Origin: Streptomyces roseofulvus
GTDB lineage: Bacteria > Actinomycetota > Actinomycetes > Streptomycetales > Streptomycetaceae
Assembly (NCBI RefSeq): GCF_039534915.1
Contig: NZ_BAAAWE010000001.1
Coordinates: 2,790,001 to 2,854,000, forward strand
Length of the DNA: 64,000 nucleotides
Reading direction: 5' to 3'
Shown here: in pieces, positions 8,008 to 17,435 of the stretch
How positions within the stretch are numbered: position 1 is the stretch's first letter
Layout: each line of letters opens with the position of its first letter
Notes under the pieces: model-generated
The model's database searches: none
The model's input: only the letters and a program-made list of their open reading frames with translations
Told to the model about the DNA's origin: nothing
Position numbers and translations under genes: made by a program

Positions 8008-8984
8008 GGCCGCACCAGCGGCTGGAGATCCGCGTAACGCCGCTCGCCGATCCCGTCGACCTCGCGCAGCTCCTCCACCGACCGGAACCCGCCGTGCTGC
8101 GTCCGGTGGTCGACCAGGCGGCGGGCGAGCACCGGCCCCACCCCCGGCAGCGCGTCGAACTCCTCGGCCGTCGCCGTGTTGAGACTCAGCGGCACCCCGG
8201 CCGCTCCCGTGGCCGCGCCCGCAGCTCCGCCGCCCGGCCCCGCCCCGGCCGCCGCTCCCGGCACCCCGACGAGCACCTGCTCGCCGTCGAAGAGGACCCG
8301 CGCCCGGTTGAGCCCCGTCAGATCCGTCCCCGCCCGCACCCCTCCGGCGGCTCGCAGCGCGTCCGCGACCCGCGAGCCGGCCGGCAGCGTCAGCACTCCC
8401 GGCCGGCGCACCTTCCCTCCCACGTCCACGACGACCTTCGCCGACGCGCCGCCGTCCCCGGCGGACGCCGACGGCGACACCGAGGTGGGCGAGGCCACCA
8501 CCGGAGCGACCGGGACGGCCTCCGGCGCACGGACCTGCTCCGGCCGTCCCGCCCAGAAGAACCCTCCGGCCGCGCAGGCGGCCACTCCCAGAACCACCGC
8601 CAGCGCCGCCAACGACCGCGGCTCAAGCCCGCACCTCGTCTGCACCCACAACGGCAGCCGCTCCCGTACCGCCGACCGCCACCGCCGCTCGCCGACCCCG
8701 ACGGCCCCCGGCTCCTCGACCGCCACCGCGTCCACGACGGGCGGCGGATCGGAAACCGGCGGATCGGGAGTCCGCGGCGGAAACAGCGCGTCGCCCCGCT
8801 CCCGTACGGCCCCCGTCCCGTCCCCGCCCGGACCCGGCGGCGCGAGCACCCGCCGCACCCGCGCCCGCCGACGGGCACGACCGGGCGGCGCACCCCGACG
8901 AGGCCCGGTGAGACCGGTGGAGGAGCGCGAAGATCCGGAAGAAGAGGTGAGCGAAGAAGGCGATGAAGCCGTACGAAGATCCAT
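8004..8984 (-). CDS. comEA: ComEA-family helix-hairpin-helix DNA-binding protein
   Basis: About 326 residues from MDLRTASSPSS. It has a long basic and Pro-rich N-terminal part, then one membrane segment (SLAALAVVLGVAACAAGGFF), an SLBB-like domain with VVVDVGGKVRRPGVLTLPAG, a Gly/Ala linker, and a C-terminal helix-hairpin-helix pair (SLNTATAEEFDALPGVGPVL). Membrane-anchored ComEA binds incoming double-stranded DNA and hands it to ComEC, the next gene. The long basic N-terminus inside the cell is larger than in Bacillus ComEA. A longer reading from an ATG 93 bases upstream is possible but would cover a DnaA-box-containing upstream region. Confidence 0.9.
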   Translation of the reverse strand: MDLRTASSPSSLTSSSGSSRSSTGLTGPRRGAPPGRARRRARVRRVLAPPGPGGDGTGAVRERGDALFPPRTPDPPVSDPPPVVDAVAVEEPGAVGVGERRWRSAVRERLPLWVQTRCGLEPRSLAALAVVLGVAACAAGGFFWAGRPEQVRAPEAVPVAPVVASPTSVSPSASAGDGGASAKVVVDVGGKVRRPGVLTLPAGSRVADALRAAGGVRAGTDLTGLNRARVLFDGEQVLVGVPGAAAGAGPGGGAAGAATGAAGVPLSLNTATAEEFDALPGVGPVLARRLVDHRTQHGGFRSVEELREVDGIGERRYADLQPLVRP

Positions 8985-9053
8985 GCCTGCGACGGTAGGG
9001 TCCGCCACCGCCCCGTGCCGTCGGCCTCCCACCTCCGTGGACAGCCGCGCCCC

Positions 9054-9062
9054 TGTGGACAA
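9054..9062 (-). promoter_or_regulatory. DnaA box upstream of comEA
   Basis: The minus strand reads TTGTCCACA, the preferred Streptomyces DnaA box. A weaker CTGTCCACG follows about 8 bases downstream on the same strand. They lie about 70 bases upstream of the likely comEA start. Confidence 0.5.
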
Positions 9063-9093
9063 TTCGCTCACCCACAAGGGTGAACGCCCCGTC

Positions 9094-9939
9094 TCAGCGC
9101 GGCGAGACGACCACCGCGAGCAGCCCCGGCCCGGTGTGCGCGCCGATGACCGCGCCGACCTCGCTGACGTGCAGCTCGGCGAGGCCCGGCACCCGCTCCC
9201 GGAGACGTTCGGCCAGCGCGTCGGCCCGCTCCGGCGCGGAGAGGTGGTGGACGGCGATGTCGACGGGCCCGGAGCCGGCCTGCGCGACGGCCAGCTCCTC
9301 CAGCCGTGCGATCGCCTTGGAGGCGGTCCGTACCTTCTCCCGCAGTTCGATGCGGCCCCCGTCGAGTTCGAGGAGCGGCTTCACCGCGAGCGCGGAGCCC
9401 AGCAGCGCCTGCGCGGTCCCGATCCGCCCGCCCCGGCGCAGATAGTCCAGCGTGTCGACGTAGAAGTAGGCGGAGGTATCCCCGGCGCGCTTCTCGGCGG
9501 CCGCGACCGCCTCGTCGAGCGACCCGCCGGCCTCCACGGTCTCCGCCGCGGCGAGCGCGCAGAAGCCGAGGGCCATGCCGATCATGCGGGTGTCCACGAC
9601 CCGTACCGGGACGGGGGCGTCCTTCGCGGCGAGCACGGCGGCGTCGTAGGTGCCGGAGACCTCGGCGGAGAGGTGGAGGGAGACGATCCCGCGCGCGCCG
9701 GCCTCCGCGGCCTCGCGGTAGGTGGCGGCGAAGACCTCGGGGCTGGGCCGGGAGGTGGTGACGGACCGCCGCTTCTGCAGCGCCTCGGCGAGCGATCTGG
9801 CGGAGATCTCGGTGCCCTCCAGGAGGGCGCGGTCGCCGATGACGACGGTCAGCGGGACCGCGGTGATGGCGTGCCGCTCCATCGTCTGGGGTGGCAGGTA
9901 GGCCGTTGAATCGGTGACGATCGCGACATGCCGGGACAT
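9094..9939 (-). CDS. DegV-family fatty-acid-binding protein
   Basis: 281 residues, a full-length DegV protein. The opening MSRHVAIVTDSTAYLPP is the family's signature; SLHLSAEVSGTYDAA holds the serine region that contacts the lipid carboxylate, and DTRMIGMALGF is also typical. In Firmicutes such proteins (FakB) present fatty acids to the kinase FakA for phosphorylation. I see no fakA-like gene nearby, so its role here is inferred only from family. It sits between comEA and the coiled-coil membrane protein, all on the same strand, but gaps of around 100 bases argue for separate transcripts. Confidence 0.93.
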   Translation of the reverse strand: MSRHVAIVTDSTAYLPPQTMERHAITAVPLTVVIGDRALLEGTEISARSLAEALQKRRSVTTSRPSPEVFAATYREAAEAGARGIVSLHLSAEVSGTYDAAVLAAKDAPVPVRVVDTRMIGMALGFCALAAAETVEAGGSLDEAVAAAEKRAGDTSAYFYVDTLDYLRRGGRIGTAQALLGSALAVKPLLELDGGRIELREKVRTASKAIARLEELAVAQAGSGPVDIAVHHLSAPERADALAERLRERVPGLAELHVSEVGAVIGAHTGPGLLAVVVSPR

Positions 9940-10038
9940 GAGCGGGAGGTTACCCGCCGCGACCGCCGCTCGGCAGCCCGGCCCCGCTCACAGCCGGTCC
10001 GACGATCCCACAGGGGGGCCGCCCGGCGCCGGGGAGGG

Positions 10039-10779
10039 TCAGCCGGCGGACTCGGGACGGGCCGTCTTCTCCCACGGGTACGCGGTCGTGCGCGGGTCGG
10101 GCGCGGTGATCGCCTGCGGCGCCTCCGCGGCCTGCGACGGTCCCTGCGGCTGCCCGTCCGACGCCTGCTGCCCGGGCGCCGTCTCGTACCAGGCCGTCTG
10201 CGCGTCCTCCGGCGCGGCCGTGCCCCGGTCGACGGTGGTCCAGTGGCGCAGCGCGCCCGTCTCGACGTCGATCTGGGCGCTCAGCGTGTCCAGGTCGTCG
10301 TCGGCGAACCGCCGGGCGCGGTCGCGGGCGGCCTGGCGCAGCGCGTCGGCGGAGCCGGTGATCCGCTCGGTCCGCTCGGTGAGCGCGGGCAGCTGCCCGG
10401 CCACGTACGCCTTGTCGGGCTCCCGCTCCAGGCGCTTGAGGTCCTCGTCCAGCTCACGGCCGTGCGCGCTGAGCCGCCCGAAGAGGTCGAGCGACTCCCG
10501 CAGCGAGGCGTCCTCGACGGCCCCCGCCTGGAGCGCGTCCTGGGTGGCGCGCATCGAGGTGCGCAGCGAGAGCCGCAGCTTGGCCAGCTCGGCGGCGACC
10601 CCGACCTGGCCGAGGCTCTTGGCCCGCAGCGTGGTGTCCTCGACGGTGCGCCGGGCCTGGTCGAGCGTGCGGTCGACGCCGCGCTTGGCCGCCTTGACCA
10701 CCTTCACCGTGGCGTAGACCCCTAGCGCCACGAACGAAAGGAAGAGCAGCGCCAGGATCGTGACAATCGCGGCTTCCAT
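10039..10779 (-). CDS. Membrane-anchored coiled-coil protein, function unknown
   Basis: About 246 residues from the ATG preceded by GAGGAG eight bases upstream. One membrane segment at residues 3-25 (AIVTILALLFLSFVALGVYA) is followed by a long charged helical stretch to about residue 170, rich in Arg, Leu, Glu and Asp with heptad character, then a disordered Pro/Gln/Ala-rich tail. The topology suggests a short outside N-terminus and a cytoplasmic coiled coil, like a scaffold or stator. I do not recognise the family and cannot assign a function. It lies just downstream of leuS on the same strand. Confidence 0.75.
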   Translation of the reverse strand: MEAAIVTILALLFLSFVALGVYATVKVVKAAKRGVDRTLDQARRTVEDTTLRAKSLGQVGVAAELAKLRLSLRTSMRATQDALQAGAVEDASLRESLDLFGRLSAHGRELDEDLKRLEREPDKAYVAGQLPALTERTERITGSADALRQAARDRARRFADDDLDTLSAQIDVETGALRHWTTVDRGTAAPEDAQTAWYETAPGQQASDGQPQGPSQAAEAPQAITAPDPRTTAYPWEKTARPESAG

Positions 10780-10853
10780 GTGCGTCGCTCCTCGGCTCCG
10801 TCGGCGTCCCACGGGTGTGGTTCTTCCACGGTAAACGGAACGGGCAGGCCGGA

Positions 10854-10896
10854 GGTTCCATCGGAACCCCCAACCTGCCCGTAGGGGAAACCCCTA
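10854..10896 (-). terminator. Probable leuS terminator (two small hairpins)
   Basis: Two hairpins follow leuS: TAGGGG-aaa-CCCCTA at 10882-10896 and GGTTCC-atc-GGAACC at 10854-10868. There is no U-run, which is common for terminators in this GC-rich group. Confidence 0.45.
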
Positions 10897-10911
10897 GGCG
10901 TGTCGTGGCAC

Positions 10912-13776
<2,865 letters not shown>

Positions 13777-13832
13777 GGTCCTAGAAGCTCCATCGATCGT
13801 CTCTGCCCACTGCCACGAACTGCCACGAAATG

Positions 13833-13857
13833 AAAAATCCCCTCGCACAGGAGGGGA
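13833..13857 (-). terminator. leuS attenuator terminator hairpin
   Basis: On the minus strand TCCCCTC, a six-base loop and GAGGGGA form a seven-pair stem (13857-13838) followed directly by five U residues (13837-13833). A true U-run is rare in this genome, which supports a real intrinsic terminator between the leader peptide and leuS. Confidence 0.8.
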
Positions 13858-13902
13858 CGCCGCGCCGACTCCGACGGGATCTCTTCCGCCCGTCGGGACT
13901 GA

Positions 13903-13941
13903 TCAGCGCGGCTCGATAAGCAGGAGGCGTACGGCACGCAT
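13903..13941 (-). CDS. leuS leader peptide
   Basis: Twelve-codon ORF encoding MRAVRLLLIEPR. Its Leu codons are CTC, CTG and CTT in a row, then an Ile codon. Translation of this peptide would sense the supply of charged tRNA-Leu. No clear Shine-Dalgarno sequence precedes the ATG; TACCCT lies six bases upstream and could be a -10 box, so the message may be leaderless. The CTT codon is uncommon in this genome, which would sharpen the stall. Confidence 0.75.
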   Translation of the reverse strand: MRAVRLLLIEPR

Positions 13942-14004
13942 GGCGCCAGGGTACCGCAGCGCCCACACGGGCCGCATCGATGTCCACGGGGCGACACCGG
14001 CCCG

Positions 14005-14095
14005 CCGGGAGACGAAGACCTGCCTGGGAGACGAAGGCCTGCCCGGGAGACGAAGACCTGCCGGGAGAGGGAGCCCTGCCGGGAAACGAAGAAGC
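14005..14095. repeat. Five-copy 18-19-base tandem repeat
   Basis: Imperfect copies of a unit resembling ccgggagacgaagacctg begin near 14005, 14024, 14043, 14061 and 14079, with periods of 19, 19, 18 and 18. They lie between the leuS leader and the first tRNA gene. No coding or structural role is evident. Confidence 0.75.
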
Positions 14096-14123
14096 GGGCC
14101 ATCCGATCCGGATGACCCGCTTC
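14091..14123 (-). terminator. Terminator of first tRNA-Ala gene
   Basis: A fourteen-pair hairpin (14091-14104 with 14110-14123, one G-U pair, five-base loop) lies seven bases beyond the tRNA 3' end. No U-run. It ends inside the last unit of the tandem repeat. Confidence 0.7.
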
Positions 14124-14130
14124 CCGTCTG

Positions 14131-14203
14131 TGGAGCTAAGGAGAATTGAACTCCTGACCTCCTGCATGCCATGCAGGCGCTCTACCAACTGAGCTATAGC
14201 CCC
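14131..14203 (-). tRNA. tRNA-Ala (anticodon GGC), copy 1
   Basis: A full 73-base cloverleaf. The acceptor stem GGGGCTA/TAGCTCC contains the G3-U70 pair that defines alanine identity. The anticodon arm is CCTGC-ATGGCAT-GCAGG, giving anticodon GGC and the A32-U38 pair known for this isoacceptor. The T arm is AGGAG-TTCAATT-CTCCT. CCA is not encoded; the bases after A73 are CAG. It reads alanine GCC codons, among the most used codons in this genome. Confidence 0.97.
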
Positions 14204-14241
14204 TCAATGCGGCATATCAGCGTACCGCAGAAGTGCGGAGA

Positions 14242-14260
14242 GCCATCCGGTGTGGATGGC
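14242..14260 (-). terminator. Terminator of second tRNA-Ala gene
   Basis: Seven-pair hairpin GCCATCC/GGATGGC (14242-14248 with 14254-14260, five-base loop) 14 bases past the tRNA end. A second small hairpin, CCGCA-gaag-TGCGG, lies at 14225-14238. Confidence 0.55.
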
Positions 14261-14274
14261 CCGTCTGCCTTCTG

Positions 14275-14347
14275 TGGAGCTAAGGAGAATTGAACTCCTG
14301 ACCTCCTGCATGCCATGCAGGCGCTCTACCAACTGAGCTATAGCCCC
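14275..14347 (-). tRNA. tRNA-Ala (anticodon GGC), copy 2
   Basis: Identical in sequence to copy 1 over all 73 bases, including the G3-U70 pair and anticodon GGC. Copies 1 and 2 are 71 bases apart on the same strand, each followed by its own hairpin, so they are probably separate transcripts or processed from one precursor. Confidence 0.97.
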
Positions 14348-14465
14348 TCGTGATCGTCTCCGTCCGGCTCCCTGGCGGGTCTTCCTCGCGGCGACGGACA
14401 GAACAGTAACCGGCCGCCGGGCAGATCTCCAAATCCGTTTCTCCGGCGCTGTCGGAGGCTCCGGG

Positions 14466-14480
14466 TAGGGTCGCCCCCTG
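14466..14480 (+). promoter_or_regulatory. Possible -10 box of the GT87 gene (leaderless)
   Basis: TAGGGT at 14466-14471 fits the TAGRRT -10 pattern and ends eight bases before the GTG start of the mannosyltransferase gene. No good -35 box or Shine-Dalgarno sequence is present. Confidence 0.35.
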
Positions 14481-15769
14481 TGTCCCCCTCCGCACCTTCC
14501 CCGTCCCGCGCCCGGCCGTGGCCCCTGGTCGCCGCCGCGGTCACCTGCCTGATCTCGTTCGCGGCCTTCTGGGTGGCGCAGCGCGTCGCCCACGTGAACA
14601 TGCTCGACGTGATGGTCTACCGGGCCGAGGCCGAGACGCTGCGGGCCGGCGGCGACCTGTACGCGATGCGCGCCACCTCGGCGAACCTGGCGATGACCTA
14701 TCCGCCGTTCGCCGCCGTGCTGTTCCTGCCGCTGACCCTGGTCGGCGTCCCGCTCATGCGGACGCTCTCCACGGCGGGGAACCTGCTGCTGGTACTGGCG
14801 CTGGTACGGCTCTCGCTCCAGCTGGTCCGGCCGGCGCTCGCCGCGCCCGGGCGGCGGGCCGACCTGTGGCGTACGACGCTGTGGGTCGCGGCGGTCGTGG
14901 TCTGGTGCGAGCCGGTGTGGACGACGCTCCGGTACGGGCAGATCAACCTGCTGGTCGCGGTGGCCGTGCTGTGGGATTTCACGCGCCGCGAGGGCAGCCG
15001 CTGGGCCGGTCTCGGCATCGGCCTGGCGACCGCGGTGAAACTCACACCGGGGCTCTTCGTGGTGCTGCTCCTCGTCGCCGGCCTGCTGCTGTGGCGCCGC
15101 GACCGGGGGATGAACGAGTGGCTGCGCACGGCGTTCACCGCGACCGGCGTCTTCCTGGCGACGACGCTGGCGATGGTGGTGGCGCTGCCGGCGGATTCCA
15201 GGACCTTCTGGACGCGGACGCTGTTCGAGACGGGCCGGGTCGGCCACGCGGAGGAGACCGCCAACCAGTCCCTGAGCGGGGTCCTGGCCCGGCTGATGCA
15301 CACGGACGCCCCCGGCCTGTGGTGGCTGGCGGCGGCGGTCCTGCTCGGCGGCTCCGCGATGGTTCTCGCGATACGGGCGGCGGTGCGCGGCGACAGGGCG
15401 GTGGCCGTGGTGATCACCGCCGTCACGGCGCTGATGGTCTCGCCGATCTCCTGGTCCCACCACTGGGTCTGGTGCGTGCCCCTGCTGATCCTGCTGTACG
15501 ACCGCGCCACGCGCGCGTGGCTCACGACGGGCGCGGTGGCACTGGCCTTCGCCTCGTTCGCGCTGTGGTGGGTGCCGCACGACCCGGGCCGCCCCGAACT
15601 CGACCAGAACGCGGGCCAGATGCTGCTGTCGGCGGTCTACCCGCTGACGGCGACGGCGCTCTTCGCCGCGTACGCGCTGGCGGTGTGGCGGACGCGCCGG
15701 CCGGAGGCCCCCGAGGAGCTGCGGGAGGCCGCCGCGGTGCGGGAGCCTCAGGCCGTGGCGAAGGAGTAG
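14480..15769 (+). CDS. GT87-family polyprenyl-phosphate-mannose-dependent mannosyltransferase
   Basis: 429-residue integral membrane protein with about ten hydrophobic segments, of the DUF2029/GT87 group that includes mycobacterial PimE. These enzymes take mannose from polyprenyl-phosphate-mannose and add it, usually alpha-1,2, to glycolipids or proteins outside the membrane. Visible features are the first loop LDVMVYRAEAETLRAGGDLY with the catalytic-type acidic residue, AMTYPPFAAVLFLPL, and the late SPISWSHHWVWCVPLL stretch conserved in the family. The start is GTG (VSPSAPSPSR). The last 22 bases overlap the end of the convergent zinc-ribbon gene. The acceptor is unknown; lipomannan-type lipids or glycoproteins are possible. 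Confidence 0.9.
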   Translation: MSPSAPSPSRARPWPLVAAAVTCLISFAAFWVAQRVAHVNMLDVMVYRAEAETLRAGGDLYAMRATSANLAMTYPPFAAVLFLPLTLVGVPLMRTLSTAGNLLLVLALVRLSLQLVRPALAAPGRRADLWRTTLWVAAVVVWCEPVWTTLRYGQINLLVAVAVLWDFTRREGSRWAGLGIGLATAVKLTPGLFVVLLLVAGLLLWRRDRGMNEWLRTAFTATGVFLATTLAMVVALPADSRTFWTRTLFETGRVGHAEETANQSLSGVLARLMHTDAPGLWWLAAAVLLGGSAMVLAIRAAVRGDRAVAVVITAVTALMVSPISWSHHWVWCVPLLILLYDRATRAWLTTGAVALAFASFALWWVPHDPGRPELDQNAGQMLLSAVYPLTATALFAAYALAVWRTRRPEAPEELREAAAVREPQAVAKE

Positions 15770-15981
15770 AACCGCTTGAGGGTGCAGTGCTCGTCGAGGA
15801 GCCGGCCGTAGATCGGCTCCCCCTCGAGCTCGCGGTAGGTCTCGATCGGGTCGCCCTTTATGATCAGCGCCCGCGCGCACTCCTCGCACCAGTACTGGTA
15901 GTCGGGGTTGACGGGGTCCATGTCCCGCACGATGGGCGTGCCGCTGCCGCACCAGTCGCACTTCCGCCTGTGCGCACCCAA
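15748..15981 (-). CDS. Small zinc-ribbon-like protein, function unknown
   Basis: 77 residues with two CxxC pairs: Cys8/Cys11 in RKCDWCGSG and Cys32/Cys35 in YWCEECAR, spaced as in a treble-clef or zinc-ribbon fold. The centre, MDPVNPDYQYW, is Tyr- and Asp-rich, and the C-terminal half is amphipathic. I recognise it only as a small conserved actinomycete protein. It ends inside the mannosyltransferase gene on the other strand. It could bind nucleic acid or a protein partner; nothing in the context says which. Confidence 0.8.
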   Translation of the reverse strand: MGAHRRKCDWCGSGTPIVRDMDPVNPDYQYWCEECARALIIKGDPIETYRELEGEPIYGRLLDEHCTLKRFYSFATA

Positions 15982-16068
15982 AGGCCACCCTCCCGTCCGG
16001 ACCTGGTCCCCCTCCGGCCGTCCGATTCTGCCATGGCCGGGCGGCGGCCCAGAAGTGACAAAACGACA

Positions 16069-16099
16069 GATCCCGCCCCCCTTTGCAGAGGACGGGATC
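16069..16099 (-). terminator. Terminator of third tRNA-Ala gene
   Basis: A ten-position stem with one mismatch (16069-16078 with 16090-16099) starts 10 bases past the tRNA end. On the minus strand a U-rich stretch (UUUU at about 16060-16063) follows a few bases later. Confidence 0.6.
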
Positions 16100-16108
16100 C
16101 GGTGACTG

Positions 16109-16181
16109 TGGAGCTAAGGAGAATTGAACTCCTGACCTCCTGCATGCCATGCAGGCGCTCTACCAACTGAGCTATAGCCCC
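16109..16181 (-). tRNA. tRNA-Ala (anticodon GGC), copy 3
   Basis: A third identical 73-base copy, about 1.76 kb from copy 2 and separated from it by the mannosyltransferase and zinc-ribbon genes. Same acceptor G3-U70, anticodon GGC and no encoded CCA. Confidence 0.97.
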
Positions 16182-16275
16182 TCGTGTTCTTCACGCTCAG
16201 CGCTGCGAACAAGAAGAACTCTAGCCTGTGACCTGCCGGAAAGTGAAATCCGGGCCCTGGGGCCGGCCCGGGCCG

Positions 16276-16929
16276 TCAGGTGTCGTCGCCGAGGACCGGC
16301 TCGGGCAGTGAGCCGGCGTTGTGCTCCAGGAGGCGCCAGCCGCGCGCGCCCTGGCCGAGGACCGACCAGCAGCAGTTCGAGACGCCGCCCAGGCCCTCCC
16401 AGTGGTGCGGCTCCAGGCCGAGGAGCCGGCCGATGGCGGTACGGATGGTGCCGCCGTGGCTGACCACGACCAGGGTGCCGTCCTGCGGGAGCTTGTCGGC
16501 GTGTTCCAGGATCACCGGGGCGGCCCGGTCGGCCACCTCGGTCTCCAGCTCGCCGCCGCCCCGGCGCACCGGCTCGCCGCGCTTCCAGGCGGCGTACTGC
16601 TCGCCGAACCGCGCCACGATCTCGTCGTGCGTGAGCCCCTGCCACTCCCCCGCGTACGTCTCGCGGAGCGCGGCGTCGTGGGCGACGGAGAGTCCGGTGA
16701 GCGCGGCCAGCTCGGCGGCGGTGGCCGCCGTCCGCTTCAGGTCGGAGGCGACGATCGCGTCGGGACGCAGGGCGGCGAGCAGCCGGGCGGCCCGGCGGGC
16801 CTGGTGGACGCCGGCTTCCGTGAGCTCGATGTCGGTCGAGCCCTGGAAGCGGCGCTCCAGGTTCCAGGAGGTCTGGCCGTGGCGCCACAGGACGATACGG
16901 CGGCCGGTGCCGCCCTTGGGGGCGCTCAG
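16276..16929 (-). CDS. Histidine phosphatase family protein
   Basis: 217 residues of the phosphoglycerate-mutase-like superfamily, which removes phosphate from small molecules by way of a phosphohistidine. The signature LWRHGQTSWNLERRFQGSTD is near the N-terminus, with the catalytic His in RHGQT; a second active-site His is in VVVSHGGTIRTA near residue 165. No ATG or GTG lies between the upstream in-frame stop and this motif. The only plausible start is CTG at 16929, which overlaps the rsfS stop as CTGA and has GGTGAG five bases upstream. Gene order rsfS-phosphatase with overlap suggests one transcript. The substrate is unknown; some relatives act on phosphoglycerate or sugar phosphates. Confidence 0.88.
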   Translation of the reverse strand: MSAPKGGTGRRIVLWRHGQTSWNLERRFQGSTDIELTEAGVHQARRAARLLAALRPDAIVASDLKRTAATAAELAALTGLSVAHDAALRETYAGEWQGLTHDEIVARFGEQYAAWKRGEPVRRGGGELETEVADRAAPVILEHADKLPQDGTLVVVSHGGTIRTAIGRLLGLEPHHWEGLGGVSNCCWSVLGQGARGWRLLEHNAGSLPEPVLGDDT

Positions 16930-17366
16930 CTCAGCTCACCGTCCGCCGCCGTGTCGGCACCGGTCAGGGCGGCGTGCTCGGCGGCCTTGCCGCGGGTCTT
17001 GACGGCGTCCTCGGGGAGGGGCAGCTCGGGGCAGTCCTTCCACAGCCGCTCCAGGGCGTAGAAGACCCGCTCCTCGCTGTGCTGCACGTGGACGACGATG
17101 TCGACGTAGTCCAGGAGGATCCAGCGGGCGTCGCGGTCGCCCTCGCGGCGCACCGGCTTGGCGCCGAGCTCCTTCTGGAGCCGCTCCTCGATCTCGTCGA
17201 CGATGGACTTGACCTGGCGGTCGTTGGGCGCGGAGGCGAGCAGGAAGGCGTCGGTGATCGACAGCACGTCGCTGACGTCGTACGCGATGATGTCGTGAGC
17301 GAGCCGGTCGGCCGCCGCCTGGGCGGCGGCGTTGACGAGCTCGATGGAGCGATCCGTGGCGGTCAC
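16926..17366 (-). CDS. rsfS: Ribosome silencing factor RsfS
   Basis: 146 residues. Binds protein L14 of the large ribosomal subunit and prevents subunit joining when nutrients are short. Family hallmarks are AHDIIAYDVSDVLSITDAFL, RWILLDYVDIVVHV and the closing FYALERLWKDCPELPL. The gene lies downstream of nadD, the common bacterial arrangement, though here a LytR-like gene is inserted between them. It overlaps the phosphatase start by four bases. The C-terminal 30 residues are an extra Ala-rich tail absent from the E. coli protein. Confidence 0.96.
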   Translation of the reverse strand: MTATDRSIELVNAAAQAAADRLAHDIIAYDVSDVLSITDAFLLASAPNDRQVKSIVDEIEERLQKELGAKPVRREGDRDARWILLDYVDIVVHVQHSEERVFYALERLWKDCPELPLPEDAVKTRGKAAEHAALTGADTAADGELS

Positions 17367-17435
17367 AAGCAGGCTTTCGTCGGCGGTCCAGTACCCCTCC
17401 AGGGTCTCACGGACCGCCGACGACCCCGCAAACGA

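Larger units (their letters stand above)
13833..13941 (-). promoter_or_regulatory. Leucine-responsive transcription attenuator of leuS
   Basis: Elements in order on the minus strand are a 12-codon leader ORF with three consecutive Leu codons (13941-13903), an eight-pair hairpin CCGACGGG/CCCGTCGG (13896-13871, ten-base loop), and the U-tailed terminator (13857-13833), all ending 57 bases before the leuS start. This is the layout of classical ribosome-mediated attenuation: stalling on the Leu codons when charged tRNA-Leu is scarce would disrupt the first hairpin and hinder the terminator. The exact antiterminator pairing is not obvious by eye. No T-box core sequence is visible. Confidence 0.75.

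Noticed and set aside
13777..13941. T-box riboswitch upstream of leuS
   Set aside because: No T-box core sequence or specifier-loop layout; the short Leu-rich leader ORF and U-tailed terminator fit ribosome-mediated attenuation better.
14005..14095. CRISPR or attachment site next to tRNA genes
   Set aside because: Head-to-tail repeats without spacers; no integrase gene and no second copy of a tRNA 3' end that would mark an att site.
14131..16181. Genomic island integrated at tRNA-Ala
   Set aside because: The genes between the tRNA copies have normal composition and no integrase, and all tRNA copies are complete.
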